A model generated the notes under the pieces. It had not been told where the DNA came from and did no database searches. It was given only the letters and a program-made list of their open reading frames with translations. Below, piece by piece: positions 50,120-61,688 of a stretch of 64,000 bases of DNA; positions within the stretch are counted from its first letter, which is position 1, and the number at the start of each line of letters is the position of its first letter. The DNA comes from Eustoma russellianum (lineage: Eukaryota > Streptophyta > Magnoliopsida > Gentianales > Gentianaceae), in assembly GCA_036186865.1 (NCBI GenBank), contig AP025048.1:23413635-23477634 (forward strand), in the 5' to 3' direction. Both the position numbers and the translations under genes were made by a program.

Positions 50120-50903
50120 GTTGATGGTGTAAGAAAAGCATTTTTGCATGTAATGTGGGTGGTGAATTGTCTCAATTGTGTAAGACATGCCATGTGGTTA
50201 ATAAAATAAGGAATGGGGGAAAATTAGAATAAAAGAAAAGGAGGGCCGGGTAAAGGTGGGGAAATTAGGTGGAAGGAAAAGGTGTTTTGCATGTAATTTT
50301 AGTGGATGCATGTCTTTCATTGTATAAAAAATGGAGAAAACTAAAATGATTAAATTGTCTTACATGCAAGGAGTTTGTCCCCTTTTTGTCTTGCATGGCC
50401 GAAATTCCCAAGAGTAATGGTAAGAAGATACCTCCATCTTGTCTTGAATTGGAGAAAGGAGAGTATGAATGTTGTGAAATGGTTTATGTTTGCATGAATT
50501 TTGATTGGTAGTTAGCTTACTTTAGTAAGAAAGTGTAATGATGAGAAAGATTTAGAAAAGAGAAAAAGAGAAAAAATTGAAGTTAACCTTGGGCATTTTT
50601 GTAACGGGTGGTCGGATGGGTGCAAGTGGGTAGGGTAAAATTACTATTCTAACCTTACTTTATTTTCCCCATGTGAAATTTCCTTTCCTTTTTAATTAAT
50701 TTCCTAGATAACATTTGTTCCATGTATTAATAAGCTTCTCTAATTAATCCTTACACTTACTATTAATTTTTTATTAGTACTTCCTGCTTTATTTAAATAA
50801 CCCGTACATGTTATTCCAAGTGCGGCACTATGATCGCACTTAATTTCCATCGAACTTTCCTTTGTTTCCTTTCCTTTCCAGTCTGGAAATGCAGGTTGTA
50901 ACA

Positions 50904-51071
50904 GATTTGATCCTCCAAATTCACCCTATAAAATCTTAGACATGGATACAATAGTCAAAGAAGCACCGCTAATGTCAAGGAAAAGTCCACAAGAAATTTG
51001 AGCAAGATTGTAGAGAGAAAACACCATAATTTCCCTTTGATTTTGTTCCAATGGTCATAAAAATTTGAGTC
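50904..51071. other. Short unique spacer
   Basis: Target-side sequence after the gypsy LTR. No feature recognised. Confidence 0.4.
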
Positions 51072-51238
51072 CTCGATGATATCGATTGATCCATGCGTCA
51101 GTGTTGAAAGATCGATGTCTTCCGGTTATCTTCCAGTTTTGCACTTTTCATACATCGATCTATCGATGTCTCTTCCTTTAGACTGACGTGCACATCGATT
51201 AATCGATGTCTTATCGCTTAAGAGATCGATGTCTTCTA
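51072..51238. repeat. ATCGAT palindrome array, second locus
   Basis: Units alternate ATCGATTGAT, CATCGATCTATCGATG and CATCGATTAATCGATG palindromes with AGATCGATGTCTTC phrases. The grammar matches 11849-12100. The array ends where a copia LTR begins at 51241, so the LTR either inserted into it or truncated it. Confidence 0.72.
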
Positions 51239-51240
51239 GT

Positions 51241-52947
51241 CGTTGGACCTATATAGCACCACTAGAAGGGGGTGTTGAATAGTGAGTGGTGAAAAATTGG
51301 TTTTTAGAAACTTTTAGTGACGAATTACTCACTTCTGAAAACAGATTCTATTTTTAGATCTCCTTTTTGATTAACTAAATGACCAGGTCCTAGATGTCCA
51401 AAATTTGTGAAATTTTGTGACGATGTACTCTAAAATGTTTTCTATATGTCATAAATATTTCAGATTAAAATTCGAAGTATAAGGCCCTGAACAAAAGTTC
51501 TCAATTAAACTCTGTCAATATATGAAAAACTTTTCCTTATAATGGAAAATTAATTCCTATTTAATGAAAACTCCAAAAGATCTGAAAATTTTATGAAATG
51601 TCTCTTAAGATGTCTACTTTAATGGGATGAAATAGGTTTTCAAAATTCCTTTTGCAAGTATATCAATCATGTTGATGTTCTCAATCTTTGCCAATCTGAA
51701 ATCAGATTGCACTAGTCTCAGATCTATAAACGTTTAGATGACATATACTTATCCAAATTCAATGAAAATTGTCTTAAATGAAACCTAAGACCTTTATCTA
51801 TGTCTCGAAAAAATTTGATGATTTTTAAAAAATGTTTTCTATGTTTTCAGTGGCATTGAAAACGATGTAAAAACATAAATTGAGAGTAAAAGTGCTGAAA
51901 GTAAGAACACCAAGATTTTTATACTGGTTCGGTCAAAACGACCTACTCCAATCTTCGAAGACACTTTCTTTGGTATTCACTAATCACCAAAAAAACTTTA
52001 GGACAAGGGTGACTGAAGTTATACACCAACTTCTTTAATGTCCACCTCTTTTACAATGAACAATACAAACAATCAACAAAAACACCACCACCTGATTAAT
52101 GAATGTTTGATCACACCTTGATCAACCTTGTACAAGAATGGAACGTGTATGGGTGTTAAGAATCAAGCCTATACAGATTATGGAATATATATTTGATAGA
52201 CTTGAAGCTATGTACAAGAGAAGAAGATAGGAGAAGAAGAGAAGTCTTGTTTTGCACTTGATATAATATGAAAATGAGTCTTGTCTTGTTTGATCATCTT
52301 CCTCCCTTTTGTAGCATGTATGGCACGCCCCCTAGACTGAATTCCTTCTTGAAGAATGTCTTGAATGACCTTGGAAGATACCTTGTATAGCTTTGTGACA
52401 TACCTTTGCTTACTTGGCAAAATATGATTGGACAAGTGATGTGTCTTCGCCTTCTCTATGATCAAGTCTTCATTTATTCACCTTGGCACATAATATATGA
52501 CATGGAAAACACCAAGAAAAATCTGAAAATAATTCAAATCTTAAAATGTCTTGATTTCCAATCAATCATAAGTGTGATTGCCCCTCATTTTTGGAATGAA
52601 TTTGATCTTGAAAGCTAACAAAAAACGCCCCATTGAACATGTGCTGAAAACTTCAGCATTTGTTTGAATTTTGAAAGCTTTCCTTGTGTGTCTTGGTCAT
52701 CATCAATACTAGCATTCATTTGTGGATCATTCTCCACCAATCATAGTACAAAATAAGTTCCACATAGGCTCCAACTCAGCTCAAACAGCCGTCCAACATC
52801 AGCATGCATATGCTGAAAACCAATTTTGACTTTTGACAAATAATGATGTAGTATCTTCACATACATGGTAAATTGTAATCACCGTTTAACTTGTTTTTCT
52901 AGAATACTCCAAGATATGTCTTGGATGTGTAAGACATGTCTAGCTAC
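51241..52947 (-). repeat. Truncated copia LTR (minus)
   Basis: The left end CGTTGGACCTATATAGCACC corresponds to the TGTAGGATCTGCAAGGCACC end of the family (TG decayed to CG). ACTAGAAGG, TTTATACTGGTTCGGTC and CTACTCCAATCTTCG follow in order. It stops at about two thirds of the family length, at the start of the plus-oriented LTR at 52948. Confidence 0.8.
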
Positions 52948-55900
52948 TGTTGAGAAATCGGGGTTTAAGTGATTTGAAAATGCATGATTTAAACGTTACG
53001 TGTTTACGAAATGCATGAATAAGTTGTTGCTTAACATGCTTATGTGATAAATATGCTTTACATGCTATATATATAATGTTGTCGTACTAATAAGCCATGA
53101 AGTATTAAGACTTACATCATATGGAAAACATTTGTTGTCTTCATACTATTTTCAGGTGTCATAATTAATGAACTAAACTAGTTCATTAAATGAAGTGCTT
53201 AAGGAAATGAACTAACTAGTTCATTAAATGAAGACATATTTGGGACATATTTGGAGACAGCTATTTGGCAACAAATTTGGAATGGAAAGTTCCTTCTCCA
53301 CACTCTTATATACACGTCACTATATACATATTATATATCCATATTTTTGTTACGACAAACTATATACTTATATTCTGACGTTCCATCGACACGTCATATA
53401 TATTATAAACGTACGTCGACATCACACCACTATATACACCTCATATTTATGGGTATATACAGGTCTTATATCATATATTACAAGTCGTATTGGCTTCAAA
53501 ATTATAACGAACATGTCACAAGGTCATAAGCCAAAAATTGCCGCATCGGGTGGCCACCGAAACTTCACCGACATGTTACATACTTACCATATAAAGATGG
53601 TCAGCATATATACACAAAAAATACTCAAACATTTCGTGATGCACATGAAAAATTCAGACCCAAAGTCATACTATGTTTACACACACCAATCACCCACAGT
53701 TTGGCCTAAATTTGTGGAGAATTCAAATTAATTTTTCTTAAAGGCGCATGGCGTTTTTCCTCAGACATTGGAGCTGAATATACACCTTATTGTATGTATA
53801 TTATGTGTGACATAATATATATTACATGTCTAAGAAGTTTGATTTTAATCGGAAAAAAATCGTGTAATCGACAAAAGTCGAAAATTTGGTTTTCTACACC
53901 TCTACATGTTTGGAATGTTTTTGATCTTAGTGCAAATGTATCTAGACAGTTTTTACACATTCAAGACATATTAGAATGTTCTAGAAAATTCAATTTATGG
54001 CTGATTGCAATTTACCATGTGTGTGAATGTTGTGCATCATTATGTGACAAAATTTACCAAAAGAGAATTCAGCACATGTGCAGGAGTACTACACGCCTAT
54101 TTCATCCTTGTTGGAGCCTAGGTGGAGCTTGTTTGGCACTTTAATTGGTGGAGGATAAGCCACACATGATTGGTGACATTGAAGAGGGCAACACACAAGG
54201 ATACTATTCAAAATACAACACATGCTGAAATTTCAGCACATGTTTTTGGAGCTGGCTGATTTTCACCTCTTTTTATCTTCAATTTTATTCCAATATTTAT
54301 GGGGAATCATATCATGATTAATTGAAAATTAACCACCTTGATTTTAAGCATGTGTTTCAGATTTTTTGATGGAATTTCCAGATCATTTATGGAGTGCCAA
54401 GATGGATTAAAGATGGCCAATTATGAAGTGACAACTAGGTGAAGACAAGTCGTTTGTCCAATTATATTGCGCCAAGTAAGAAAGGGAGTGTCATCATATT
54501 ATACAAGGAAATCTTCCAAGGCATTCAAGACAAATTCTCAAGGGGTGAGCTCAGTTGGGGACGGGGGTGGCCAGCACACTATAAATAGAGGAAAAGTGTG
54601 CAAGACAATGGTTAAGCCAAAGTTCATATTCTTCCAAGATCGAGTAAGACTATTCTGTTCTTCTCGTATTCTTTTTTCTTGCTATTAGCCTCAAACCTAT
54701 CATTCTTATATTCCAAATATTATATAGGTTTTGTTCATACTACCCACATATGTTCATCTCTTGTGAAAGATTGATCAAGGTGTGATCAAACTTTCATTCG
54801 ATCGGTGGTGGTGTTCGTGTTGTTGTGTTTGTTTGTTTGATTATAAAAGGATGGAGTTGGTGTTTAACTCTAGTCACCCTTGTGTCAAGGTGCTATTTGT
54901 GATTAGTGAATACCGAAGAAGGTGTCCTCGTATAGGACATGTATAGCACCACTAGAGGGGGGGGGTTTGAGCAGTGGGTGCGGAAAATTTGGTTTTTAGA
55001 CTTTTTGTTACTAATTACCCACTTCTGAAAAAAATTCTGTTTTTAGAACCTGATTTGAAATAATTAAAAGACCTAGTTGTAGACCTCCACAAATTATGAA
55101 ATTTGGTGTGAATGCACTCTCAGATGTTATAAGTGACTCACTAAAATTTTAAATTAAAACTCGGCCCCTAACATTTTGAAAATACGTTTTTGGTCAGATT
55201 GGCAAATCTGCCAGAAACCGTACTCCGACTTGAGAAATTTATTCCTATTAGTTGGTGACTCCAAATGGTCTGAAATTTTTATTACAATACCCTTAAGCTA
55301 TTTATTTTAGTGGGTTAAAACATTTTTTGAAAATTGTTTTGGAAAGTATGTCAACCACGTTGATGTTCTCAACCTTTGCAAATCTGAAAATCAGATTGCA
55401 CTAGTCTTAGAACTATTAACGTTTGATTGATTTATACTTATCCAAATGAGTTGAAAATTGCTCCAAATGAAAAATAGGAGGTGTGGCTATGTTTCTAAAA
55501 ACTTTTATGATTTTTGAAATTTGTTTACTATTTTTACTGTTGCAACAAAATCAATGCAGAAAACTGGAAACTGAAAGTAAAGTGCAGTAAAGTAAGAACA
55601 CCAAGGATTTTATACTGGTTCGGTTAAATCAACCTACTCTAGTCTTTGAGGACACCTTTCTCGGTTATCACTAAACACCAAAAACACCTTACCACAAGGG
55701 TGACTAGAGTTATACACCAACTCCACCCTTTTACAATCACAACAATCAACCAAACCAATCACGAACGCCACCACCAATCGAATGAAGGTTTGATCACACC
55801 TTGAACAACCTTTTACGAAAATTGAACGTGTATGGATGGTATATTCAAAGCCTATACAATATGTAGAATATATGAACAATAGGCTTGATAGAAGAAGAAG

Positions 55901-58049
55901 AAAGTAGTATAGCTTCTTGCACTTGAGAGAATGTGAGTTGTAGTCTTGGCTTTGTTTGCACTACTCCTCTTCTTTTATGCATTCTTGGCCACCCCCTAGG
56001 GCTTTTTCCTTTCTTGAGAATTATCTTTAATGTCCTTGGAATATTGCCTTGTGTAGAAATGACACCATCTTGATTACTTGGCACATTATGATTGGAAGGA
56101 TGACTTGACCTTGCTTAGTTGTCACTTGATGATTGGTCCAACTTGGCAGCCTTTAATGTGCTGTAAAATCTGAAAAAATACTTACAAAACATGTGCCAAA
56201 AAGTATTCAAAATATTACCAAACAATCACCACTCAATCCCTTCAATTTTGGGATGCAAATTAAGGAGCATAAAGGCCACAAAATCGGCCACTATGGCATG
56301 TGCTGAAAATTTTTCAGCATGTGTTGTAGTTTTGAATTCCTTCCATATGTAGTGCCCTCTTTTATGTCACTAATCTTGTGTGGCATATTCTCCACCAATT
56401 AAGATGCCAACTAAGCTCCATCTAGGCTCCATTCAAAGTGAAAATGGGGTGTGAAATGACTTGTCCATGTGGTGAATTTCATTTTAGTAAGATTTGTAAA
56501 ATAATGCACAATAATTACACATATATGGTAAATTGTAATCAGCCCTAATTTGAATTTTCTAGAACACTTTAACATTTCTTGAATTTGTAAAAAAGTGTCT
56601 AGATACGTGTTGCACCTTATGCCAAAAACGTTTCATGTGTTGTGTTTGTAGAAAACCGAATTTTCGACTTTTGTCGATTCCACGATTTTTCTCCGATTCA
56701 AATTTTTAGCACATGTCATATATATTATGTCACACATAATGTACATAAAATAAAGTAGATATTCAGCTCTAATGGCTGATTGAGAGGCGCCCATGTGCCA
56801 AAAAATATGAATTTGAAATCTCCACAATTTTAGCCTAAATTGTGGGTAATTTGTGTGTGCCAACATGGAATGATTTAGTGGATGATTTGAACATGTGAGC
56901 CACGAAATTTATGGATATTTTTGATATATATGGGCTGACCATCTTTATATGGCAAGTATGTGACACGTCGGTGAAGTTTCGGTAGTCACCCGATACGACA
57001 ATTTTTGGTTTATGACCTTGCAATGTGTTGTTATAATTTTGTCATCACGATAACTTATATCATATGATATAAGACCTGAATACACTCATAAAATATGAGG
57101 TGTATATGGTGGTGTGACGTCGATGTACGTTTGTAATATATGTAATGTGTCGGTAGTACGTCCGAATATATGTGTATTGTGCCTTTTCAATAAAAATGTG
57201 AATATATGTATAATATATATATTATGGCGTGTGAAGAAGAATAGGGAGGATACTTTCCATTTCCAAATTTGTTGCCATAAATATTTGTCAAAATATGTCT
57301 CCATTTAATGAACTAGTTGGTTCATTAATTTAAGCACTTCACTTAATGAACTAGTTTAGTTCATTAATTATGGAACCTAAAAATAGTACAACGACAACAA
57401 ATGCTTGCCATATGATGTAAGCCTTAACGCTTCATTTTAGTACGGAAACAATATATATAAGCATATGAAGCATGTATATCATATAAACATGTCAAGTAAT
57501 AATTTATTTGTGCATTCCGTAAACTCGTACCATTCAAATCATGCATTTGTAAATCATTCAAACACTTTTTCTCAACACCTCGAAGACTGGAGTAGGTTGT
57601 TTTAACCGAACCAGTATAAACATCTCGATGTTATTTACTTTTAGCACTTTTACTTTCAGTTTTCAGTTTTCTGCGCCGTTTTCAGACTCACAGGAAAAAT
57701 AGCATACTTTTTCTAAAAATCACAAAAGTTTGCAGAAACATATCCACAAGTCCTAGATTTCATATGACACAAGTTTCATCACATTTGGATAAGTATAAGT
57801 CAGTCAAACATTATTAGTTTTGAGACTTGTGCAATATGATTCTCAGATTTTGCAAAGATTGAGAGCATCAACGTGGTTGGCATACTTACCAAGGGAATTT
57901 TGAAAAACTGTTTTAACCCATTAAATCACACATTTTAGGAGTCATACCATAAAATTTTCAGGTCATATAGAGTTGCCAATTACTAGAAATAAATTTTTCA
58001 TTTCGGAACACAGTTTTCAGTAGATTGATGCAATCTGTGCAAAAACATT
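52948..58049 (+). repeat. Copia LTR (plus), split by a nested LTR and truncated at its 3' end
   Basis: It begins TGTTGAGAAATCGG. The pieces 52948-54930 and 57583-58049 join across the inserted LTR with one CCTCG duplication, giving about 2.45 kb. The nested relative is 2647 bp long, so roughly 200 bp of the 3' end are missing where the gypsy element starts at 58050. It lies head to head with 51241-52947. Confidence 0.82.
54931..57577 (-). mobile_element. Solo LTR of a copia family, 2647 bp
   Basis: It begins TATAGGACATGTATAGCACC (first dinucleotide TG mutated to TA) and ends TTTCTCAACA. Flanks are CCTCG (54926-54930) and CCTCG (57578-57582). Removing it restores GGTGTCCTCGAAGACTGGAG, which matches other copies of the family. 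It carries a CATGTGCTGAAAA hairpin near 56298-56325. No interior remains. Confidence 0.92.
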
Positions 58050-58172
58050 CGTTGATTTATCTTGTCCAAGAAGGTGGTGTTCGCACCATTGTCCCACGCA
58101 AGGGTTGATCAAAGGTGTCTTTTGGAGTTGAAAGAAGCGATCGTCAATTCAATACGATCCAAGATCGTATCA
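58050..58172 (+). repeat. 5' LTR remnant
   Basis: It matches 62614-62740 from TTGAT(T/C)TATCTTGTCCAAG through GATCGTATCA with few differences. Only the last tenth of the LTR is left. Confidence 0.85.
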
Positions 58173-58175
58173 AAG

Positions 58176-58187
58176 TGGTATCAGAAC
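58176..58187 (+). promoter_or_regulatory. Primer binding site, initiator Met-tRNA
   Basis: TGGTATCAGAAC, three bases after the LTR end at 58172. It is one base off the TGGTATCAGAGC consensus, as at 31973-31984. Confidence 0.85.
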
Positions 58188-59717
58188 AGAGGTTTCTTCT
58201 TTACAACTCGCATATCCTTTATTCTCTTATTTTTCTTGTTGTTTTCTTTCTCATCCTAAGACGTCCATCGCACCACCTCTGTTCTCCTATTTTTGTCCAC
58301 AATTTAAATCCCCATCTCTCTCTGATAACTTTTGATTAATCAAAAAAAACAAAAGGCTGCGTTTTTTTAATTATTCTTGTCAACACATAGAACACAAAAG
58401 GAGAAACAAAGTCCTGCTTGTTTTGCTTCAGATCACGTTGATGTTACCTCCCCCATGGGTGCACGTTGAAACCACTACTTGAAGCTTTTACTTTCCTTTT
58501 GTTTGACTCACTTTTTATCTATTCAGCTATAAAAAATAAGGGCCTACGTTGGATCACGTTAGATTTTGCTGTGGATAGTACGTGCGCACAAAAGTTTGGA
58601 ACTTGCAAATATTTTGTGATCTTAACATTTCAAGCTCAATTCTTTATACACACTTGACAATAGGTACGTTGTATTAGGGTTTAAATTCCGCCATAGCATA
58701 TAAATCTAGTCCATTGCTTAAAAGTGCTACCTAGCGTCCCTCGTAAATCTTGTTGCTAACGAAGCTTTTAGTTGATTTTTAGACTTGTGTGACTTGAATG
58801 CATTGTTGTTTGGTTTGCGTTGCATTTTTCTTGTATCCAAGACTTTGGTGCCCTTACAACTATTCGGCCAAAAAGCCTTGATCATACACCAAAACTATTC
58901 ACTTGCATTTTCGTATCACATACGCTGCCTTTCTTTGTCTTAAACAATAAAGGAGGTCTCATATTAGAAAACACAAAAGTCATCTTTTATGCTGTATGAT
59001 TCCGTAAAGGCAACAAATTGTTGCTGTAGGTCATTCAGCCAATTCCAAACAACAGTTACGTATCAAACATTTTTGTCACTTTCAACGTTATGAGAAAACA
59101 AAAAAATCAGCAGAATACCAAAAAGAACCGGAAAAAAAAGTGTACCAAAAAAAAGAAGAAAAAGAGAAGTGCAAGAAAAAGAATACCAAGTTTGTTGACG
59201 AATTGTTTAAATATCAAGTTCTATCCAAGACAGCCATGAAATACTACACCATTCATTGTCTTTACACTTGGATACTTGATGATTGTAATCGAATCAACAA
59301 CTTGTGATTAATTTGCATAAGGCTAAGCTTAACTAAAGATTGCCCAGGGCAACCCTTAGTTTTCTTTGGCTCAGCATTTGACGTAACTTTTGATTTCCTT
59401 TTCTTTGATCCTTAGAAGGTTAAGTGTGTTAAATTGTCTACTTCTTGGCTTGATACCTTTGCTTATTAGTTGCTAAAATTTGGTTGACACATTGGAGAAG
59501 AAGGTACAATTGATCATCGGATTCTGTTAGCCACTTGAGAAGCTCACTTTGGTTGTATCTAGCTCAAGATTGGCTGAGGAAAAGCACAAACTTGAGTGAC
59601 TATACAAGAGCGAGAGAGGAACATATACATTGATTTTGTTTTTCCCTAACGTAATGAAATCTCTTTTGTCTTTGTGTTAGTTTTCCTTTTCTTCTTTATT
59701 TCATTTCAGGTGAAAAC
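58188..59717 (+). other. Long leader of the gag-only gypsy element
   Basis: 1.5 kb without a convincing ORF. It holds an A-rich segment near 59095-59175. It ends in a strong acceptor-like stretch, TTTCTTCTTTATTTCATTTCAG at about 59688-59709, nine bases before the gag ATG, so the leader may be spliced. The donor was not determined. Confidence 0.6.
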
Positions 59718-61466
59718 ATGTCGTCGATCAACGGCGTAGCTGAGGAGACAAGGGCTGAAGTGTCCATTCAAAAGGTGTTGGAGAAATTGCAAGAAATCTC
59801 CAACAGGGTGGAAAAATTGGATTGGATAACCTTGAATCAACAAAGTTCACAAGTTGAGGAGTTAGTTGGCACCATTTGGGGAGTCATGTGTTATGAGCAT
59901 GACTACAATGAGGTCGAAAAACGCATGATTACCTTTGAAAAATCAAATGGTATTTGGGTAAGAAATTGGCGTTGCAAAGTGCCTAAGTTTCAAAATTATC
60001 CACAACATGATAAAGATATTAAAGCATATTACAATGAAGTGCTAAATGACTTATATTATGCTTACATTGAAGAGATTGAAGAATTAACCATGATTAGATT
60101 CATTGCTGGGTTAAATAAAGAGATTGCACATGAAATGATGCATTGTAGATATGAAGCACTTGAAGCTATGTATGAGCATGCAACCAACATTGAAAATAGG
60201 ATAAAATTTAAGAAGGGCATGGATGATTTTTTTGCTAAAATGCATAAGCGTGGAAAAGCTGAAATTGTTTCTAAAAAGGAGCAAAAAGCTGAAATTGTAC
60301 CTAAAGTTGATGCTAACACAAAACCGAAAGTTGATTTGTTCCCACATGACTTGAATGAGGTCAAAGTTAATGCATCTAATGAGCATGAATTGCATGATAA
60401 TACAGCTGAATTGCATGATGAAATCTTGGCTGAATTGCATGAGAAAACGAGTGAAAATGAGGATGATTTACATGTTAATATACCATTGCCTATTTGTGTT
60501 GATTTGTGTGAACCACATGGATTATATGATCTTGAATTGAAACCTGAACTTGAACTTGTGTCACGTGAATTAGATGATGAATTGAATGATGAATCGAATG
60601 CTATTAAGTTGGATGAAGCTAGATTGATAGTTAATAGTGTCGGATCATTTGTTGTTAAGCCTTTTAAAGCGTGTGTTGAACTTCCTAGTCTACATTGTTT
60701 TCATGATGCTTTTTATATGAATCATATACACACGGCCTTTAGCATAATCCATTCCCACAGTATGCTTGTTCATAGGATGATTCATGCCATGTTTGCTCAT
60801 GAGAGATGCCATATCACATTGTCTTGTTTCCCTGTCCAAATCATGGTGACTTGTGACTTTGTTTGCCATGATAAATTGTTGGTCTATGTATTGATTGAGT
60901 TCGACTGTTCCTTGCATGATGGATATTTGTTGCATCCTACACATTCATGTTTGATTGAGAGAAGCATGACTATACACCCTAAACTCATCAAAAAGAGGTT
61001 TGTATTGACGTGGAGTCGTGTTCTAGTGTATGATAAGTCTTTCTTTTGGAAGCTTCATAAGTATCTCACTTGTGCTTTGTTAATACATCCTAATCATGTG
61101 AAAGTGAAGATACAAAAGAGGTATGACTCTACTCCTTATTTATCTCTTTGCCATCATCTTTTACTTGTTCATGATTCTACATATGCATTTATTGAGTTAG
61201 AGTTTGAGGTGTATGTCTTTGTGCACCCTAAACTTGTTAGGAAGAGGCGTATATTGCTGTCCAGATGTGTCACCAAGGGAATACGTGGTCATCCTAAGCA
61301 TGTTAGGCTTAAATTATGTATGATCATTACACTTAGTTTGCTTGAACTTGTCTCTTACATAGTTTATGAGTTCTTTGTGGAGTATCCCTCTTATCCATTT
61401 GCATGTTTAGATTCGAGGTCGAATCCTTTGGAGGAGAGAGGAATGATGCGATTCAAGGAACCCTAA
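59718..61466 (+). CDS. Gag-like protein, 582 aa, no pol
   Basis: This is the longest uninterrupted frame in the window. Residues about 15-40 form a heptad-like helix (SIQKVLEKLQEISNRVEKL). Residues about 98-170 match the retrotransposon gag core (KDIKAYYNEVLNDLYY, then MIRFIAGLNKEI). A lysine-rich patch (about 180-210), an acidic stretch repeating ELHD/ELHE (about 225-310) and a His/Leu/Val-rich 330-550 region with HP(K/N)(L/H) repeats follow. The last residues (DSRSNPLEERGM) echo a gypsy pol terminus. No zinc knuckle, DSG protease motif or RT is present. The start ATG follows an acceptor-like site, and no earlier in-frame ATG fits. The His-rich region has no family I recognise. An intact ORF with dead neighbours suggests recent activity or selection. 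Expression is unknown. Confidence 0.7.
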   Translation: MSSINGVAEETRAEVSIQKVLEKLQEISNRVEKLDWITLNQQSSQVEELVGTIWGVMCYEHDYNEVEKRMITFEKSNGIWVRNWRCKVPKFQNYPQHDKDIKAYYNEVLNDLYYAYIEEIEELTMIRFIAGLNKEIAHEMMHCRYEALEAMYEHATNIENRIKFKKGMDDFFAKMHKRGKAEIVSKKEQKAEIVPKVDANTKPKVDLFPHDLNEVKVNASNEHELHDNTAELHDEILAELHEKTSENEDDLHVNIPLPICVDLCEPHGLYDLELKPELELVSRELDDELNDESNAIKLDEARLIVNSVGSFVVKPFKACVELPSLHCFHDAFYMNHIHTAFSIIHSHSMLVHRMIHAMFAHERCHITLSCFPVQIMVTCDFVCHDKLLVYVLIEFDCSLHDGYLLHPTHSCLIERSMTIHPKLIKKRFVLTWSRVLVYDKSFFWKLHKYLTCALLIHPNHVKVKIQKRYDSTPYLSLCHHLLLVHDSTYAFIELEFEVYVFVHPKLVRKRRILLSRCVTKGIRGHPKHVRLKLCMIITLSLLELVSYIVYEFFVEYPSYPFACLDSRSNPLEERGMMRFKEP

Positions 61467-61670
61467 ACATACAAAATTCACAAACAAGGGCCTCGAACAT
61501 ACTAACTCCACAAACAAGAAGCTTTTGCACAAATTGGAAATGTAAACTAAAGAGCTTCTTGTTCAAACATGTACAAGATAAGACAAAGAAAGTATATACA
61601 TGATTTTCTATTTTTACTGAGGTCATGACTTGATTGTTCTTGAGTTTAATGCATATCATAAGATGTAAGG

Positions 61671-61688
61671 GATGGTGGGAGGACAGGA
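61671..61688 (+). promoter_or_regulatory. Probable polypurine tract
   Basis: GATGGTGGGAGGACAGGA lies directly before a TG that could start the 3' LTR. It is purine-rich but interrupted by T and C, so this is a candidate only. Confidence 0.5.

Larger units (their letters stand above)
31674..50903 (-). mobile_element. Tandem gag-only gypsy element with 4.9-kb LTRs, carrying two nested solo LTRs
   Basis: Minus-strand order from the right: 5' LTR (38492-50903, interrupted), primer site, gag-only interior (36858-38491), LTR (31987-36857), a second primer site and a 5' piece of a second interior (31674-31986). The LTR-interior-LTR-interior arrangement is the expected product of unequal recombination between copies. 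The left end is then truncated. The interior of 1.63 kb has gag and then jumps to a 3' piece that matches the end of pol in the element at 1-10720 (TTTCATCC(T/C)(T/C)GAAACT beside the polypurine tract), so pol was deleted. LTR ends and primer type link it to the Tekay/Del lineage. Confidence 0.88.
38492..50903 (-). repeat. 5' LTR of gag-only gypsy element, split by two insertions
   Basis: The pieces 38492-39397, 43855-46898 and 50125-50903 line up in order with 31987-36857 once the two solo LTRs and their duplicated target bases are removed, leaving about 4.73 kb. The end is GGTTGTAACA at 50903, followed by GATTT. The 31-bp phrase around TTTAGGGTACTAAGCATATAGG is duplicated in tandem near 44455-44520 in this copy only. 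Confidence 0.9.

Noticed and set aside
53228..53731. 167-codon plus-strand open frame
   Set aside because: Lies wholly in a copia LTR; the Tyr/His/Ile-rich text comes from AT-rich repeats and relatives of the LTR break the frame.
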